Assembly: GCA_028717405.1 (NCBI GenBank)
Contig: JAQUNY010000019.1
Coordinates: forward strand, 1-17,444
DNA length: 17,444 bases
Reading direction: 5' to 3'
DNA from: Eubacteriales bacterium
GTDB taxonomy: Bacteria; Bacillota; Clostridia; JAQUNY01
Below the pieces are notes generated by a model. That model was not told where the DNA came from. It worked only from the letters and a program-made list of their open reading frames with translations, and ran no database searches. Shown piece after piece: positions 1 through 6,468 of this stretch. Position numbers and translations under genes: made by a program. Numbering within the stretch: the stretch's first letter is position 1; the number at the start of each line of letters is the position of its first letter.

Positions 1-669
1 GATCCTGCTGCCTTTGCGCTGCTTTCTAAGGTCCGCCCATACATAATCAGGATCTCCGAAAAGGCTAAGCGCCTGGTCTATAAGATGTGAACCAATATCA
101 TATACCAGCCCTGACCCTGGCAGATCAGCCTCTTTCCAGTTGTTTTTAAAATAATTGCGGTATCTGCCATAGTGTATCTCACACTCGGAAATATGTCCAA
201 GCACATTCTTTTCAATAAGCTTTTTAACTGTCCTGAAATCCGCGTCCCACCGCCTGTTATGAAATACCGAAAGCATCAGATTTTTTTCAGAAGCCAGGCT
301 GATAAGCTCGTCTGCCTGCGATACAGCCACAGTGAAGGGTTTGTCTGTAATCACATTTTTACCCGCATTCAGAGCCTTTAATGCAAGAGGATGGTGGTAC
401 TGGTTCGGCGTAACAATAACAACGAGTTCAATCTCAGGATCAGAAAAAATTTTGTCCGTATCTTCAACGATTTCTGTGCCAGGATACCTTTCCTTTGCTT
501 TTGCTGCATGCAAGGGATCTCTGGTAAATATTTTCGATATTTTAAACCCGTCTGTGCTGCTTATCACAGGAGCATGAAAAACACTCCCACCCATGCCATA
601 GCCGATTATAGCAGTAACTATTGTTTTTTTCATTATCTCGCTATTATTTTTATCTGATATTTCCGCCAT
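1..669 (-). CDS. Gfo/Idh/MocA family NAD(P)-dependent oxidoreductase, 3' end cut off by the window edge
   Basis: 223 codons are visible and the reading frame runs off the window at base 1, so the C-terminal part is missing. The N-terminus is a Rossmann fold with GYGMGGSVFHAPVI at residues 23-36. It is followed by TPNQYHHPLAL, the DKP motif (109-111, the variant of the family's EKP that carries the catalytic Lys), VFHNRRWD and, in the second domain, GSGLVYDIGSHLIDQALSLFG. This set is typical of the YdgJ/IolU-like branch of the family, which oxidises or reduces sugars and inositols; the substrate cannot be read from the sequence. The ATG at 669 is preceded by AGGCAGG at about 8 nt. The in-frame ATG at 633 would give the more usual MKKTIVTAIIGYG start but has only a weak GCGAG ahead of it. 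The gene lies 192 bp downstream of the AEC permease on the same strand, but the repeat array at 707-779 suggests it has its own promoter. Confidence 0.93.
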   Translation of the reverse strand, partial: MAEISDKNNSEIMKKTIVTAIIGYGMGGSVFHAPVISSTDGFKISKIFTRDPLHAAKAKERYPGTEIVEDTDKIFSDPEIELVVIVTPNQYHHPLALKALNAGKNVITDKPFTVAVSQADELISLASEKNLMLSVFHNRRWDADFRTVKKLIEKNVLGHISECEIHYGRYRNYFKNNWKEADLPGSGLVYDIGSHLIDQALSLFGDPDYVWADLRKQRKGSRI

Positions 670-687
670 AATATAAACCTGCCTTTC

Positions 688-779
688 ATTTTATTCCGGT
701 TTTTTTGTTTACCTTCTGTTTAACTTCTGTCTAACTTGCGTTCAACTTCTGTTTAACTTCTGTTTATCTTCTGTTATTT
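688..779 (-). promoter_or_regulatory. Seven 11-bp-spaced direct repeats plus -10 element upstream of the oxidoreductase gene
   Basis: Read on the plus strand, the heptamers are GTTTACC (707), GTTTAAC (718), GTCTAAC (729), GTTCAAC (740), GTTTAAC (751), GTTTATC (762) and GTTATTT (773). Each starts exactly 11 bp after the last, and most spacers are TTCT. Heptamer direct repeats at 11-bp spacing are the known site layout of PhoB/PhoP (OmpR-family) response regulators. On the minus strand the array ends 13 nt before a TAAAAT -10 box (688-693) with no recognisable -35, as in promoters activated by such regulators. The regulator itself is not in the window; the identification is inferred from spacing and core sequence. 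Confidence 0.6.
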
Positions 780-861
780 TTGATTTATCATTTTACTTTT
801 TTCTGCTTCCTGCATAAATGCATCCAGTTCTTTTCCCGTACAACAGTCTGTTTTCGAGGTC

Positions 862-1815
862 CTAAATCAACCCTGCACTTTTAAGAAGCACAGTACCTGC
901 AAATATTGTAAGAGCTGAAAACATCGTTGTTGTCACAACTATATTTGAGGCCAATTCTGCATCACTGCCCATGGCTTTTGCCATAATAAAGCTGGCAACA
1001 GCAGTTGGAGACGCGAAAAGAATAAACACAATGCCCAGCCTCTCATCTCTGAATCCCGATGAAGCTGCCAGGATGACCATGATTGACGGGATCAGCACGA
1101 TCTTGATCAGCATTGCTGCCAGGCCTGCTTTCATATTTCTGCGGAAGCCTGCCATGCTCATACTTGCACCAATACATAAAAGGGCCAGCGGAGTTGCAAA
1201 ATCAGCCATATAACCTATTGACCTGGATAATACCTGCGGCAGAGATATGTGGGAAAGAGAAAAAGGCATGGCTGCGACTACTGCAAGTATCAAAGGATTC
1301 AGAACAATATTCAATATAATTTTTAATGCTGTTTTTTTCCTGTCCGTATACTCCGCAGGCGATGTCAGCGTGAGCAGCACAACAGCAAGTACATTATACA
1401 CAGGCATCATCAGCGACAAAACTACAGCTGCCATGGAGACAGCTTCTGAACCAAAAATACTCCCTATCAGGGGCAGCCCAAGGAAAGCAAAATTACTTCT
1501 GAAACAGCCTTGTATGAATGCTCCCACACTACTCTTATTTTTTATGAAAAACGGGACTGTTACACTAAGAAGCAAAAACGATCCCAGCGTTCCAATCAGT
1601 GCAAAAAACAAGAGTTTCCCATCAAAAACAGCGGTAAAATCAGTCTTTGAAATATCCCTGAAAAGCAGGGCCGGCAGAGCCACCTTGAAAACCAGCCCTG
1701 AAGCCTTGTCCGCAAAGTTATCATTTAAAATATTAACACGTCTTAGAAATACTCCCAGCAGAATTATTATAAAAACCGGAGTCACAGCATTCAGGCTGAA
1801 TAAAAAATTGTTCAT
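862..1815 (-). CDS. AEC (auxin efflux carrier) family permease
   Basis: 317 residues, the usual length for bacterial members of the Mem_trans/AEC family (about 300-320). The protein is hydrophobic throughout, with about ten predicted membrane segments. The N-terminus (FLFSLNAVTPVFIIILLGVFLRR then NILNDNFADKASGLVFKVALPALLF) is characteristic: a first helix, then an amphipathic stretch and the conserved ALPALLF segment. The C-terminal half has ATPLALLCIGASM and FASPTAVASFIMAKAMGSD, also family hallmarks. Known members export or exchange small carboxylates such as malate or malonate, but the substrate here is unknown. The start ATG lies 19 nt after the stop of the zupT-like gene, so the two are probably co-transcribed. 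No strong terminator is visible after the stop. Confidence 0.93.
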   Translation of the reverse strand: MNNFLFSLNAVTPVFIIILLGVFLRRVNILNDNFADKASGLVFKVALPALLFRDISKTDFTAVFDGKLLFFALIGTLGSFLLLSVTVPFFIKNKSSVGAFIQGCFRSNFAFLGLPLIGSIFGSEAVSMAAVVLSLMMPVYNVLAVVLLTLTSPAEYTDRKKTALKIILNIVLNPLILAVVAAMPFSLSHISLPQVLSRSIGYMADFATPLALLCIGASMSMAGFRRNMKAGLAAMLIKIVLIPSIMVILAASSGFRDERLGIVFILFASPTAVASFIMAKAMGSDAELASNIVVTTTMFSALTIFAGTVLLKSAGLI

Positions 1816-1834
1816 TGATCAAAGATACCTGTCT

Positions 1835-2647
1835 TCATAAAAATAGTAATAAGCTAAGCGCCATAACCATCATACCGGCAATCAGCCCGTATATGGAAAG
1901 GTGCGGTTCGCCATATCTTCTCGCAGTCGGAAGGAGCTCATCGAGAGATATGAAAACCATTATGCCTGCTACGGCGGCAAAAAGCAAACCAAATATCACA
2001 TCGTTCATATACCTGTAGAGCAAAAGGTAGCCTATTGCAGCTCCAAGCGGTTCAGCCAGCCCGGATAAAAATGAAAGCCTGAAGGCTTTTTTTCTGTCTC
2101 CTGTGGCATAATATATGGGCATAGATACCGCAATTCCCTCCGGGATATTATGTATAGCCACAGCTACGGCTATAGCAATACCGAGCCGCGGATCCTTTAA
2201 AGTTGTCGTAAAGGTTGCCAGGCCTTCCGGGAAATTATGCAGAGCTATCGCTGCCGCCGTAAAAACGCCAAGCCTCATCAGGCAGCCCTTATCCATATCG
2301 CATATGTCGACTCGTTTATCCTCAACTTTGCGCAGTTCATGTGGATTTCCTGTTTTGGGAACAAGCCTGTCAATAAGCGCAATCAGCAGCATCCCGCCAA
2401 AGAAGCCTGCTGCAGCTGCCCATCCGCCGGTGCGGGCGCCAAGTTCACCTGAAAGCGTGATCTGTGCCTCTGAATAAATCTCTGCCATAGAAACATATAT
2501 CATAACGCCTGCTGAAAATCCGAGAGCAACCGAGAGAGCTTTGGTATTTGTTTTCTTCGTAAAAAAAGCAAGCAGGCTGCCGATTCCTGTTGATAATCCG
2601 GCAAACAGCGAAAATCCGAAGGCAAGTATATAATTATTGATCTCCAT
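1835..2647 (-). CDS. zupT: ZIP family metal transporter, ZupT type
   Basis: 270 residues, the typical length for ZupT. It should import divalent metals (zinc, with iron, manganese or cobalt in characterised homologues) across the cytoplasmic membrane. The two metal-site signatures are present in consecutive helices: HNFPEG at 137-142 and HNIPEG at 166-171. The N-terminal helix ATGIGSLLAFF-like segment (19-29), AGVMIYVSMAEI (46-57) and SLDELLP (234-240) also match. The loop at about 100-122 (HELRKVEDKRVDICDMDKGC) contains His, Cys and acidic residues, as is common between helices 3 and 4. The ATG at 2647 has GGAGG at 6 nt. The AEC permease follows 19 nt downstream. The upstream region is unusually rich in repeats, and an 8-codon ATG frame with its own AGGAG overlaps this start. 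Confidence 0.93.
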   Translation of the reverse strand: MEINNYILAFGFSLFAGLSTGIGSLLAFFTKKTNTKALSVALGFSAGVMIYVSMAEIYSEAQITLSGELGARTGGWAAAAGFFGGMLLIALIDRLVPKTGNPHELRKVEDKRVDICDMDKGCLMRLGVFTAAAIALHNFPEGLATFTTTLKDPRLGIAIAVAVAIHNIPEGIAVSMPIYYATGDRKKAFRLSFLSGLAEPLGAAIGYLLLYRYMNDVIFGLLFAAVAGIMVFISLDELLPTARRYGEPHLSIYGLIAGMMVMALSLLLFL

Positions 2648-2777
2648 CTGAATCCTCCATCCGGCACTCCTGTGACTTTATCAGCTGGTGTATTTCTTCA
2701 TTTCCAAATCCCGCTTTAAGCAGAGGACACCTTTCTCCTGTTTCCGGAGTAATCTGAAAGTGGTTCGATAAGCTATA
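2634..2777 (-). pseudogene. Coding-like remnant or leader ORF overlapping the zupT start
   Basis: One minus-strand frame is open for 47 codons from a TAA at 2778-2780 to a TAA at 2634-2636, running 14 nt into zupT. Its composition looks like real protein (ETGERCPLLKAGFGNEEIHQ then LIKSQECRMEDSDGDQ). It has no ATG, GTG or TTG until the ATG at 2660. That ATG is preceded by AGGAG at 6 nt and would give an 8-residue peptide, MEDSDGDQ, overlapping the zupT Shine-Dalgarno and start. Upstream, in a shifted frame, another CPL motif occurs (GLAECPLNIAYRTTF), as if one older gene had frameshifted. I do not recognise the family. It may be a decayed gene, or the last codons may act as a coupled leader. 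Confidence 0.3.
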
Positions 2778-2811
2778 TTAAGCGGACATTCGGCAAGCCC
2801 GGACAAAGCAT

Positions 2812-2840
2812 ATAATAACATTATTCATTCATCAAGGCAA
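2812..2840 (-). promoter_or_regulatory. Probable SigA promoter for zupT-AEC
   Basis: On the minus strand TTGCCT (2835-2840) and TATTAT (2812-2817) are separated by 17 bp. Transcription would begin near 2805, giving a leader of about 158 nt before the zupT ATG. The 27-bp repeats lie directly upstream of the -35. Confidence 0.5.
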
Positions 2841-2845
2841 CGAAT

Positions 2846-2896
2846 ATTGCTGCAGTATGAATACAATGTATAATTGCTGCAGTATGAATACAATGT
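2846..2896. repeat. Two copies of a 24-bp direct repeat at 27-bp period
   Basis: The 24-bp unit at 2846-2869 recurs identically at 2873-2896. It begins ATTGCTGCAG and ends GAATACAATGT. Each unit contains the palindrome CTGCAG and starts with ATTG and ends near CAAT, so each could be a binding site. The pair sits immediately upstream of the zupT promoter -35. Confidence 0.85.
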
Positions 2897-2910
2897 GAAT
2901 ACAGCTTTAG

Positions 2911-2943
2911 TAATGCTTCATTAATGCTTCAGTAATGCTTCAA
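2911..2943. repeat. Three 11-bp tandem repeats upstream of zupT
   Basis: TAATGCTTCAT, TAATGCTTCAG and TAATGCTTCAA follow each other without a gap; a fourth degenerate unit begins TAACAG. The first ten bases are identical in all three. The 11-bp period is the same as in the array at 707-779, but the sequence differs. Confidence 0.85.
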
Positions 2944-2971
2944 TAACAGTTTATTATGATGTAACGCTTAT

Positions 2972-2992
2972 GCAGCAGGCGATTGCTGCTGC
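2972..2992 (-). terminator. Hairpin downstream of the isomerase-oxidoreductase fusion gene, no clear U-tract
   Basis: GCAGCAG (2972-2978) and CTGCTGC (2986-2992) form a 7-bp GC-rich stem with a 7-nt loop, 27 bp beyond the stop of the 3019-5220 gene. In the minus-strand direction it is followed by ATAAGCG rather than a T-run, so it is at best a weak terminator or a 3'-end stabilising structure. Confidence 0.3.
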
Positions 2993-3018
2993 CGGCAAGA
3001 CAATCGATGATCGTATAA

Positions 3019-5220
3019 TCACATAATTCTGACTCCATCTGCTTCAAGGCATTTTCTGATTACAATGCCATCCAGGAGTGTTACATCTCCGGCGGTGCCT
3101 TCTTTTGAAATAGAAATTGCTGCCGCAGTGCCTGCAGCCTGTCCTGTCAGCATGCAGGTACCCATGACTCTGAGGCTCGAGTGCGCAACGTGGTCACAGG
3201 ATATGCACCTGCCTGCGAATAAAATATTCTTCATTTTTTCACAAATAAGCGACCTGTATGGGATATCATAGCAATCACCCTTTATGCGTCCGCCCAGGGC
3301 TTTGTTCCTGCCGACAGGATCATGTATGTCAATAATATATGACCCGCACGCGATCGCATCGCTGAATTTCCTGCAGTTTATGGCATCATCTGCTGTGAGG
3401 ACATATTTGCCTTTCAGCCGCCTTGTTTCCCTGACTCCTGTTGAAGGAGCAAACTCAATAAGATATGACGATTCAAATCCTTTTATATATTTTCTCAGAA
3501 ATTTTATTATTGCATATGCCTGGAGCTGTGAAATAATTTCTCCATGACTCAGCTGAATCGGATCAGTACCATCGATACCTCTGACCCTCGTCATGTTTAT
3601 GACAACCTCACCCTTTCGGGCTGTCCTGAAAAAGAGTATCCTTCCCTGCGGCAATGGTATCCTGTCGCTGTCTTCAAATGGTTCAAACCCCTCCATATCA
3701 ATAATATACGGCTGCTTCAAAAATTCATCACACGGTATCCCAAGGCCATCAAAGGTCAATTCCCTGTTAATGTAGCCCTTTGCATCATCAATATTCACAT
3801 TCCCCATAATAAACATATTGCTGACCGGCTGAAGCTTATTTATATATTTTTCTGCCTTCGAGCCTTCCATTTCATGGATCTTATCGAGTCTGTTTTCTTC
3901 AAGCATCCGGATGCTTTCCGCTTCACTCCCCATAATATAAGGTATGCCAGTATATTCCATCAGATCTCCGTCTCCGGTGCAGTCGACAAACACTTTGCCT
4001 TCAACGATCCTTGCTCCGCCTTTAGTTTGAAGTTCAACAGAACGCAACCTGCCGCCCTCAGCTTCAGCCCCGGTAACAAGGGAGTGAAATAGTATATTTA
4101 CACCTTCGTCCAGAAGCGTTTTAAGGAAAACATATCTGGCGCTTGGAGGCGAAAACTCCGGGAAAGAATCTGCAAGACAAATATCACGGGCTGTTTCTGA
4201 TATTTTGTCCAGCAGTTCCCTCATTATTCCTCCAAAATCATTGCCGCTGTTACTCTTTGTGGCTGCTATCGGGCCCACAAGCCCAAGTGTCGCCATCCCG
4301 CCAAGACATCCGCTTTTCTCCACAAGTGTGACCGCCGCTCCTCTTCTTGCAGCCGCAATCGCAGCACATATACCTGCCGGGCCCCCTCCAAGCACTATCA
4401 CATCTCCTGTGGCTATCAGTGATTTCTTATTATTTGTGATCACAGGAGCTGTCTTCCCCGGGCTTTCCTGATAATGGCGGCTGGCTTTCGCCCCGAAAAA
4501 GCTCTCCTCTATGGCTGCACAAAGAGCGTGATATACCGGCAGATGATATTCCTGGACTTTATATGTTTCAATTTCCGGCACTGCTATAAGAACATCGCAG
4601 TATTCCCCGGCAAGTCCCCCTCCCTTTCCGGTCAGCCCTATTGTCTTTATGCCATTTATTTTTGCTGCCATCAGAGCATTCACTACCCCTGCTGAATTAC
4701 CGGAAGTAGTAATGCCAATGAGTGCGTCTTCTGTCTTCCCATATCCGTAAACCTGCTGTGCAAAAGACATATCCGGCGAAACATCATTTGAAAATGCAGT
4801 CAGAAAAGCCGTATTAGAAACCAGCGGTATCACCGGCAGTGCTCTCTGAAGTTTTTCCGCCATCTCCCTTGCCCTCTGTCTGTCACTTTGCCTGAACATC
4901 ATTTCGATATTGTTTTTCTCTGCCGGATCCAGACCCCTCTTAAGGCGGAATCCTTTCATCATTTCTCCTGCAATATGCTCTGAATCTGAAGCACTTCCGC
5001 CATTACCGCAAATCAGGAGTTTACCGCCTTTTTCCCAGCAGCCGGCAAGGATTTCAAAGGCTTCATATATTACTTTTTTGCAGCATAGCAGAGCAGGATA
5101 CCTTCTGTAAAGGTCATCAAAAATCTCCCTGACCGGTCCTGGTATACATATAGAGCTGTTTCCCCTGTAATCTGTATCTCTTGTTATTGTGCCTTCAACA
5201 TAACATATCTCTTTTTCCAT
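3019..5220 (-). CDS. Fusion protein: GmhA-like SIS sugar-phosphate isomerase plus FAD-dependent oxidoreductase
   Basis: 733 residues in one uninterrupted frame; ATG at 5220 with AGGGCGG at 8 nt. Residues about 30-245 are a SIS domain of the phosphoheptose isomerase type: CGNGGSASDSEHIAGEM (71-87), TTSGNSAG (171-178), and VQEYHLPVYH (222-231). The four metal ligands known in GmhA appear to be kept as H82, E86, Q223 and H231. A short linker (about 246-271) leads to an FAD-dependent oxidoreductase (FAD_oxidored type) with VIVLGGGPAG (274-283), VDCTGDGD (412-419), GVRETRRLKGKYVLTADD (595-612) and the C-terminal FAD segment NILFAGRC...GTCMLTGQAAG (665-697). The linker has no Met, but AGGAG lies 8 nt before the GTG of V276, so internal initiation cannot be excluded. 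It follows the ROK kinase gene at 70 nt in the same operon, suggesting catabolism of a phosphorylated sugar followed or preceded by an oxidation. Substrates are unknown. A single chain combining these two enzymes is unusual. Confidence 0.92.
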   Translation of the reverse strand: MEKEICYVEGTITRDTDYRGNSSICIPGPVREIFDDLYRRYPALLCCKKVIYEAFEILAGCWEKGGKLLICGNGGSASDSEHIAGEMMKGFRLKRGLDPAEKNNIEMMFRQSDRQRAREMAEKLQRALPVIPLVSNTAFLTAFSNDVSPDMSFAQQVYGYGKTEDALIGITTSGNSAGVVNALMAAKINGIKTIGLTGKGGGLAGEYCDVLIAVPEIETYKVQEYHLPVYHALCAAIEESFFGAKASRHYQESPGKTAPVITNNKKSLIATGDVIVLGGGPAGICAAIAAARRGAAVTLVEKSGCLGGMATLGLVGPIAATKSNSGNDFGGIMRELLDKISETARDICLADSFPEFSPPSARYVFLKTLLDEGVNILFHSLVTGAEAEGGRLRSVELQTKGGARIVEGKVFVDCTGDGDLMEYTGIPYIMGSEAESIRMLEENRLDKIHEMEGSKAEKYINKLQPVSNMFIMGNVNIDDAKGYINRELTFDGLGIPCDEFLKQPYIIDMEGFEPFEDSDRIPLPQGRILFFRTARKGEVVINMTRVRGIDGTDPIQLSHGEIISQLQAYAIIKFLRKYIKGFESSYLIEFAPSTGVRETRRLKGKYVLTADDAINCRKFSDAIACGSYIIDIHDPVGRNKALGGRIKGDCYDIPYRSLICEKMKNILFAGRCISCDHVAHSSLRVMGTCMLTGQAAGTAAAISISKEGTAGDVTLLDGIVIRKCLEADGVRIM

Positions 5221-5290
5221 TTTTTATTCCGCCCTTCTGTTATCAAATGTACATATGCCATTCCCTGCTCCCTGCATCCGGCCGTCACTC

Positions 5291-6307
5291 TTACCGGAGC
5301 ATCCCCTTCCCATAAAGGGCTGATGCCATGGCTCCGTAATCTCCTATGTTTTCACCCAATCCAGGCGCTGTTATTAAACAAGATAAAAGAGAAGTACTGA
5401 GACATTCTTTTTCCAGAGTTTTCATCATTGTTTTTCGAAGCAGGCCTTCGCTTCTGGCAAATATACTGCCAATTACTATTATTTCAGGATTAAGGATATC
5501 TATGATCACCGCCAGGCCTCTGCCAAGATATTTACCGCTCTTTCTGTAAATTGACAAAGCATGGCTGTCGCCCTTTTCAGCAGAATCCGCCAGAGTCCTG
5601 GCGTCAAAGTTAAACGGATCACTTTCATTGCTAAATGCAGGGAGTTTCCCGCCCTTTCTCAGTATATTTCCTGTCAGGATCTCTGCCATCTGCTTTATTC
5701 CGCCACCGCTGCAGAATCCTTCAAAGGATCCTTTTTTGCCATAACCGCAAGGTCCTCTTTCAGCCAATCTTATATGGCCTGCTTCTCCTGCCATGCCTGC
5801 CGTGCCTGAATATAGCCTGCCATCTATTATCAACCCGGCTCCCATGCCTGTACCGAATGTGAGAAAAACAACATTATTTTTCCCTCTGGCTATTCCAAAC
5901 TTCCATTCCGCGATGGCACACGCATTGGCATCATTCTGAAGTACTGCAGATATACCTGTTTCCTTCTCAAAATACTTCACTATCTCAACGTTGTCCCAGC
6001 CCGGCAAATTGGGCGGCGACATTATAACCCCCTTCTTTGTGTCCAGAGGGCCGCCGCAGCTGATGCCTGTGCCTGAAATGTCTTTTATATCACTTATCCC
6101 GTTCCTCGATATTAGCGCAAAGATAGTGTCTTTGATCTTTTTAAGAGTAATAAGGGCACTTCCACATTCATTTGTAGGGAAAATTTCTTTGTCAGATATA
6201 CGGGCGTGCAGACCCCTTCTGTCTTTATAAAAAAAGCCCAGTGATACCGAGCATTTTGTGCCCCCGATATCAATCCCGATAATCTTGATTTCTCTTATTT
6301 CAGCCAC
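5291..6307 (-). CDS. ROK family sugar kinase
   Basis: 338 residues with no N-terminal helix-turn-helix, so a kinase rather than a NagC/XylR-type repressor. It should phosphorylate a hexose or related sugar with ATP in the cytoplasm. The ATP-binding motif DIGGTK is at 13-18. GPLDTKKGVI and PPNLPGW occupy 86-103, the catalytic Asp is D126 in LQNDANA, GTGMGAG is at 152-158, and GEAGHI (174-179) supplies the conserved Glu and His. The usual zinc motif CxCGxxGCxE is degenerate: the region 184-197 reads RGPCGYGKKGSFEG, keeping one Cys, losing two and gaining two residues. The start is GTG, with AAGAGG unusually close (2 nt); no other in-frame start exists before an upstream stop. It is the first gene of the operon with the isomerase-oxidoreductase fusion. 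Confidence 0.93.
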   Translation of the reverse strand: MAEIREIKIIGIDIGGTKCSVSLGFFYKDRRGLHARISDKEIFPTNECGSALITLKKIKDTIFALISRNGISDIKDISGTGISCGGPLDTKKGVIMSPPNLPGWDNVEIVKYFEKETGISAVLQNDANACAIAEWKFGIARGKNNVVFLTFGTGMGAGLIIDGRLYSGTAGMAGEAGHIRLAERGPCGYGKKGSFEGFCSGGGIKQMAEILTGNILRKGGKLPAFSNESDPFNFDARTLADSAEKGDSHALSIYRKSGKYLGRGLAVIIDILNPEIIVIGSIFARSEGLLRKTMMKTLEKECLSTSLLSCLITAPGLGENIGDYGAMASALYGKGMLR

Positions 6308-6346
6308 CGCCTCTTGCTCTCGCTGTATTAGTATTTAAAAGCCAGG

Positions 6347-6375
6347 CCATATAATTAACTTGTTTAATTATATGG
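6347..6375. promoter_or_regulatory. Perfect 12-bp inverted repeat, likely repressor operator of the ROK operon
   Basis: CCATATAATTAA (6347-6358) and TTAATTATATGG (6364-6375) are exact reverse complements with a 5-nt gap. The site covers the -10 box and the predicted start of the ROK operon transcript, the position of a classic repressor operator. The repressor is not encoded in the window. Confidence 0.75.
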
Positions 6376-6395
6376 TAACAATAAAAATTTGTCAA
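6367..6395 (-). promoter_or_regulatory. Consensus SigA promoter of the ROK kinase operon
   Basis: On the minus strand TTGACA (6390-6395), a 17-bp spacer and TATAAT (6367-6372) match the consensus at all twelve positions. Transcription should begin near 6360, leaving a leader of about 53 nt to the GTG at 6307. A promoter this strong normally needs repression, which fits the operator overlapping its -10. Confidence 0.85.
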
Positions 6396-6400
6396 TAATT

Positions 6401-6426
6401 CATCCAATTAATGCATCCAATTAATC
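6401..6426. repeat. Tandem 13-bp repeat upstream of the ROK promoter
   Basis: CATCCAATTAATG is followed directly by CATCCAATTAATC. The pair lies 6 bp upstream of the -35 box. The AATTAA core is shared with the arms of the operator at 6347-6375, so the same regulator might contact both; that link is inference. Confidence 0.7.
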
Positions 6427-6468
6427 AGCGATTTTGACAGTCTTACTCGCTTCCTCCGGTTTATAAAT

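Noticed and set aside
707..779. CRISPR-like array
   Set aside because: Units are only 11 bp with 4-bp spacers that are nearly identical; this is a tandem operator-type repeat, not repeat-spacer structure.
1247..1840. 197-residue plus-strand open frame opposite the AEC permease
   Set aside because: It lies fully antisense to a gene with clear family motifs, has no Shine-Dalgarno, and is low-complexity Ser/Thr/Lys-rich as expected of a shadow frame.
2681..2821. 46-codon minus-strand frame starting ATG (MLLYALSG...) upstream of zupT
   Set aside because: No Shine-Dalgarno, its ATG lies upstream of the predicted transcript start, and the better coding signal is in another frame.
3544..4092. 182-residue plus-strand open frame opposite the fusion gene
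   Set aside because: Antisense to well-conserved FAD-oxidoreductase sequence and without recognisable motifs.
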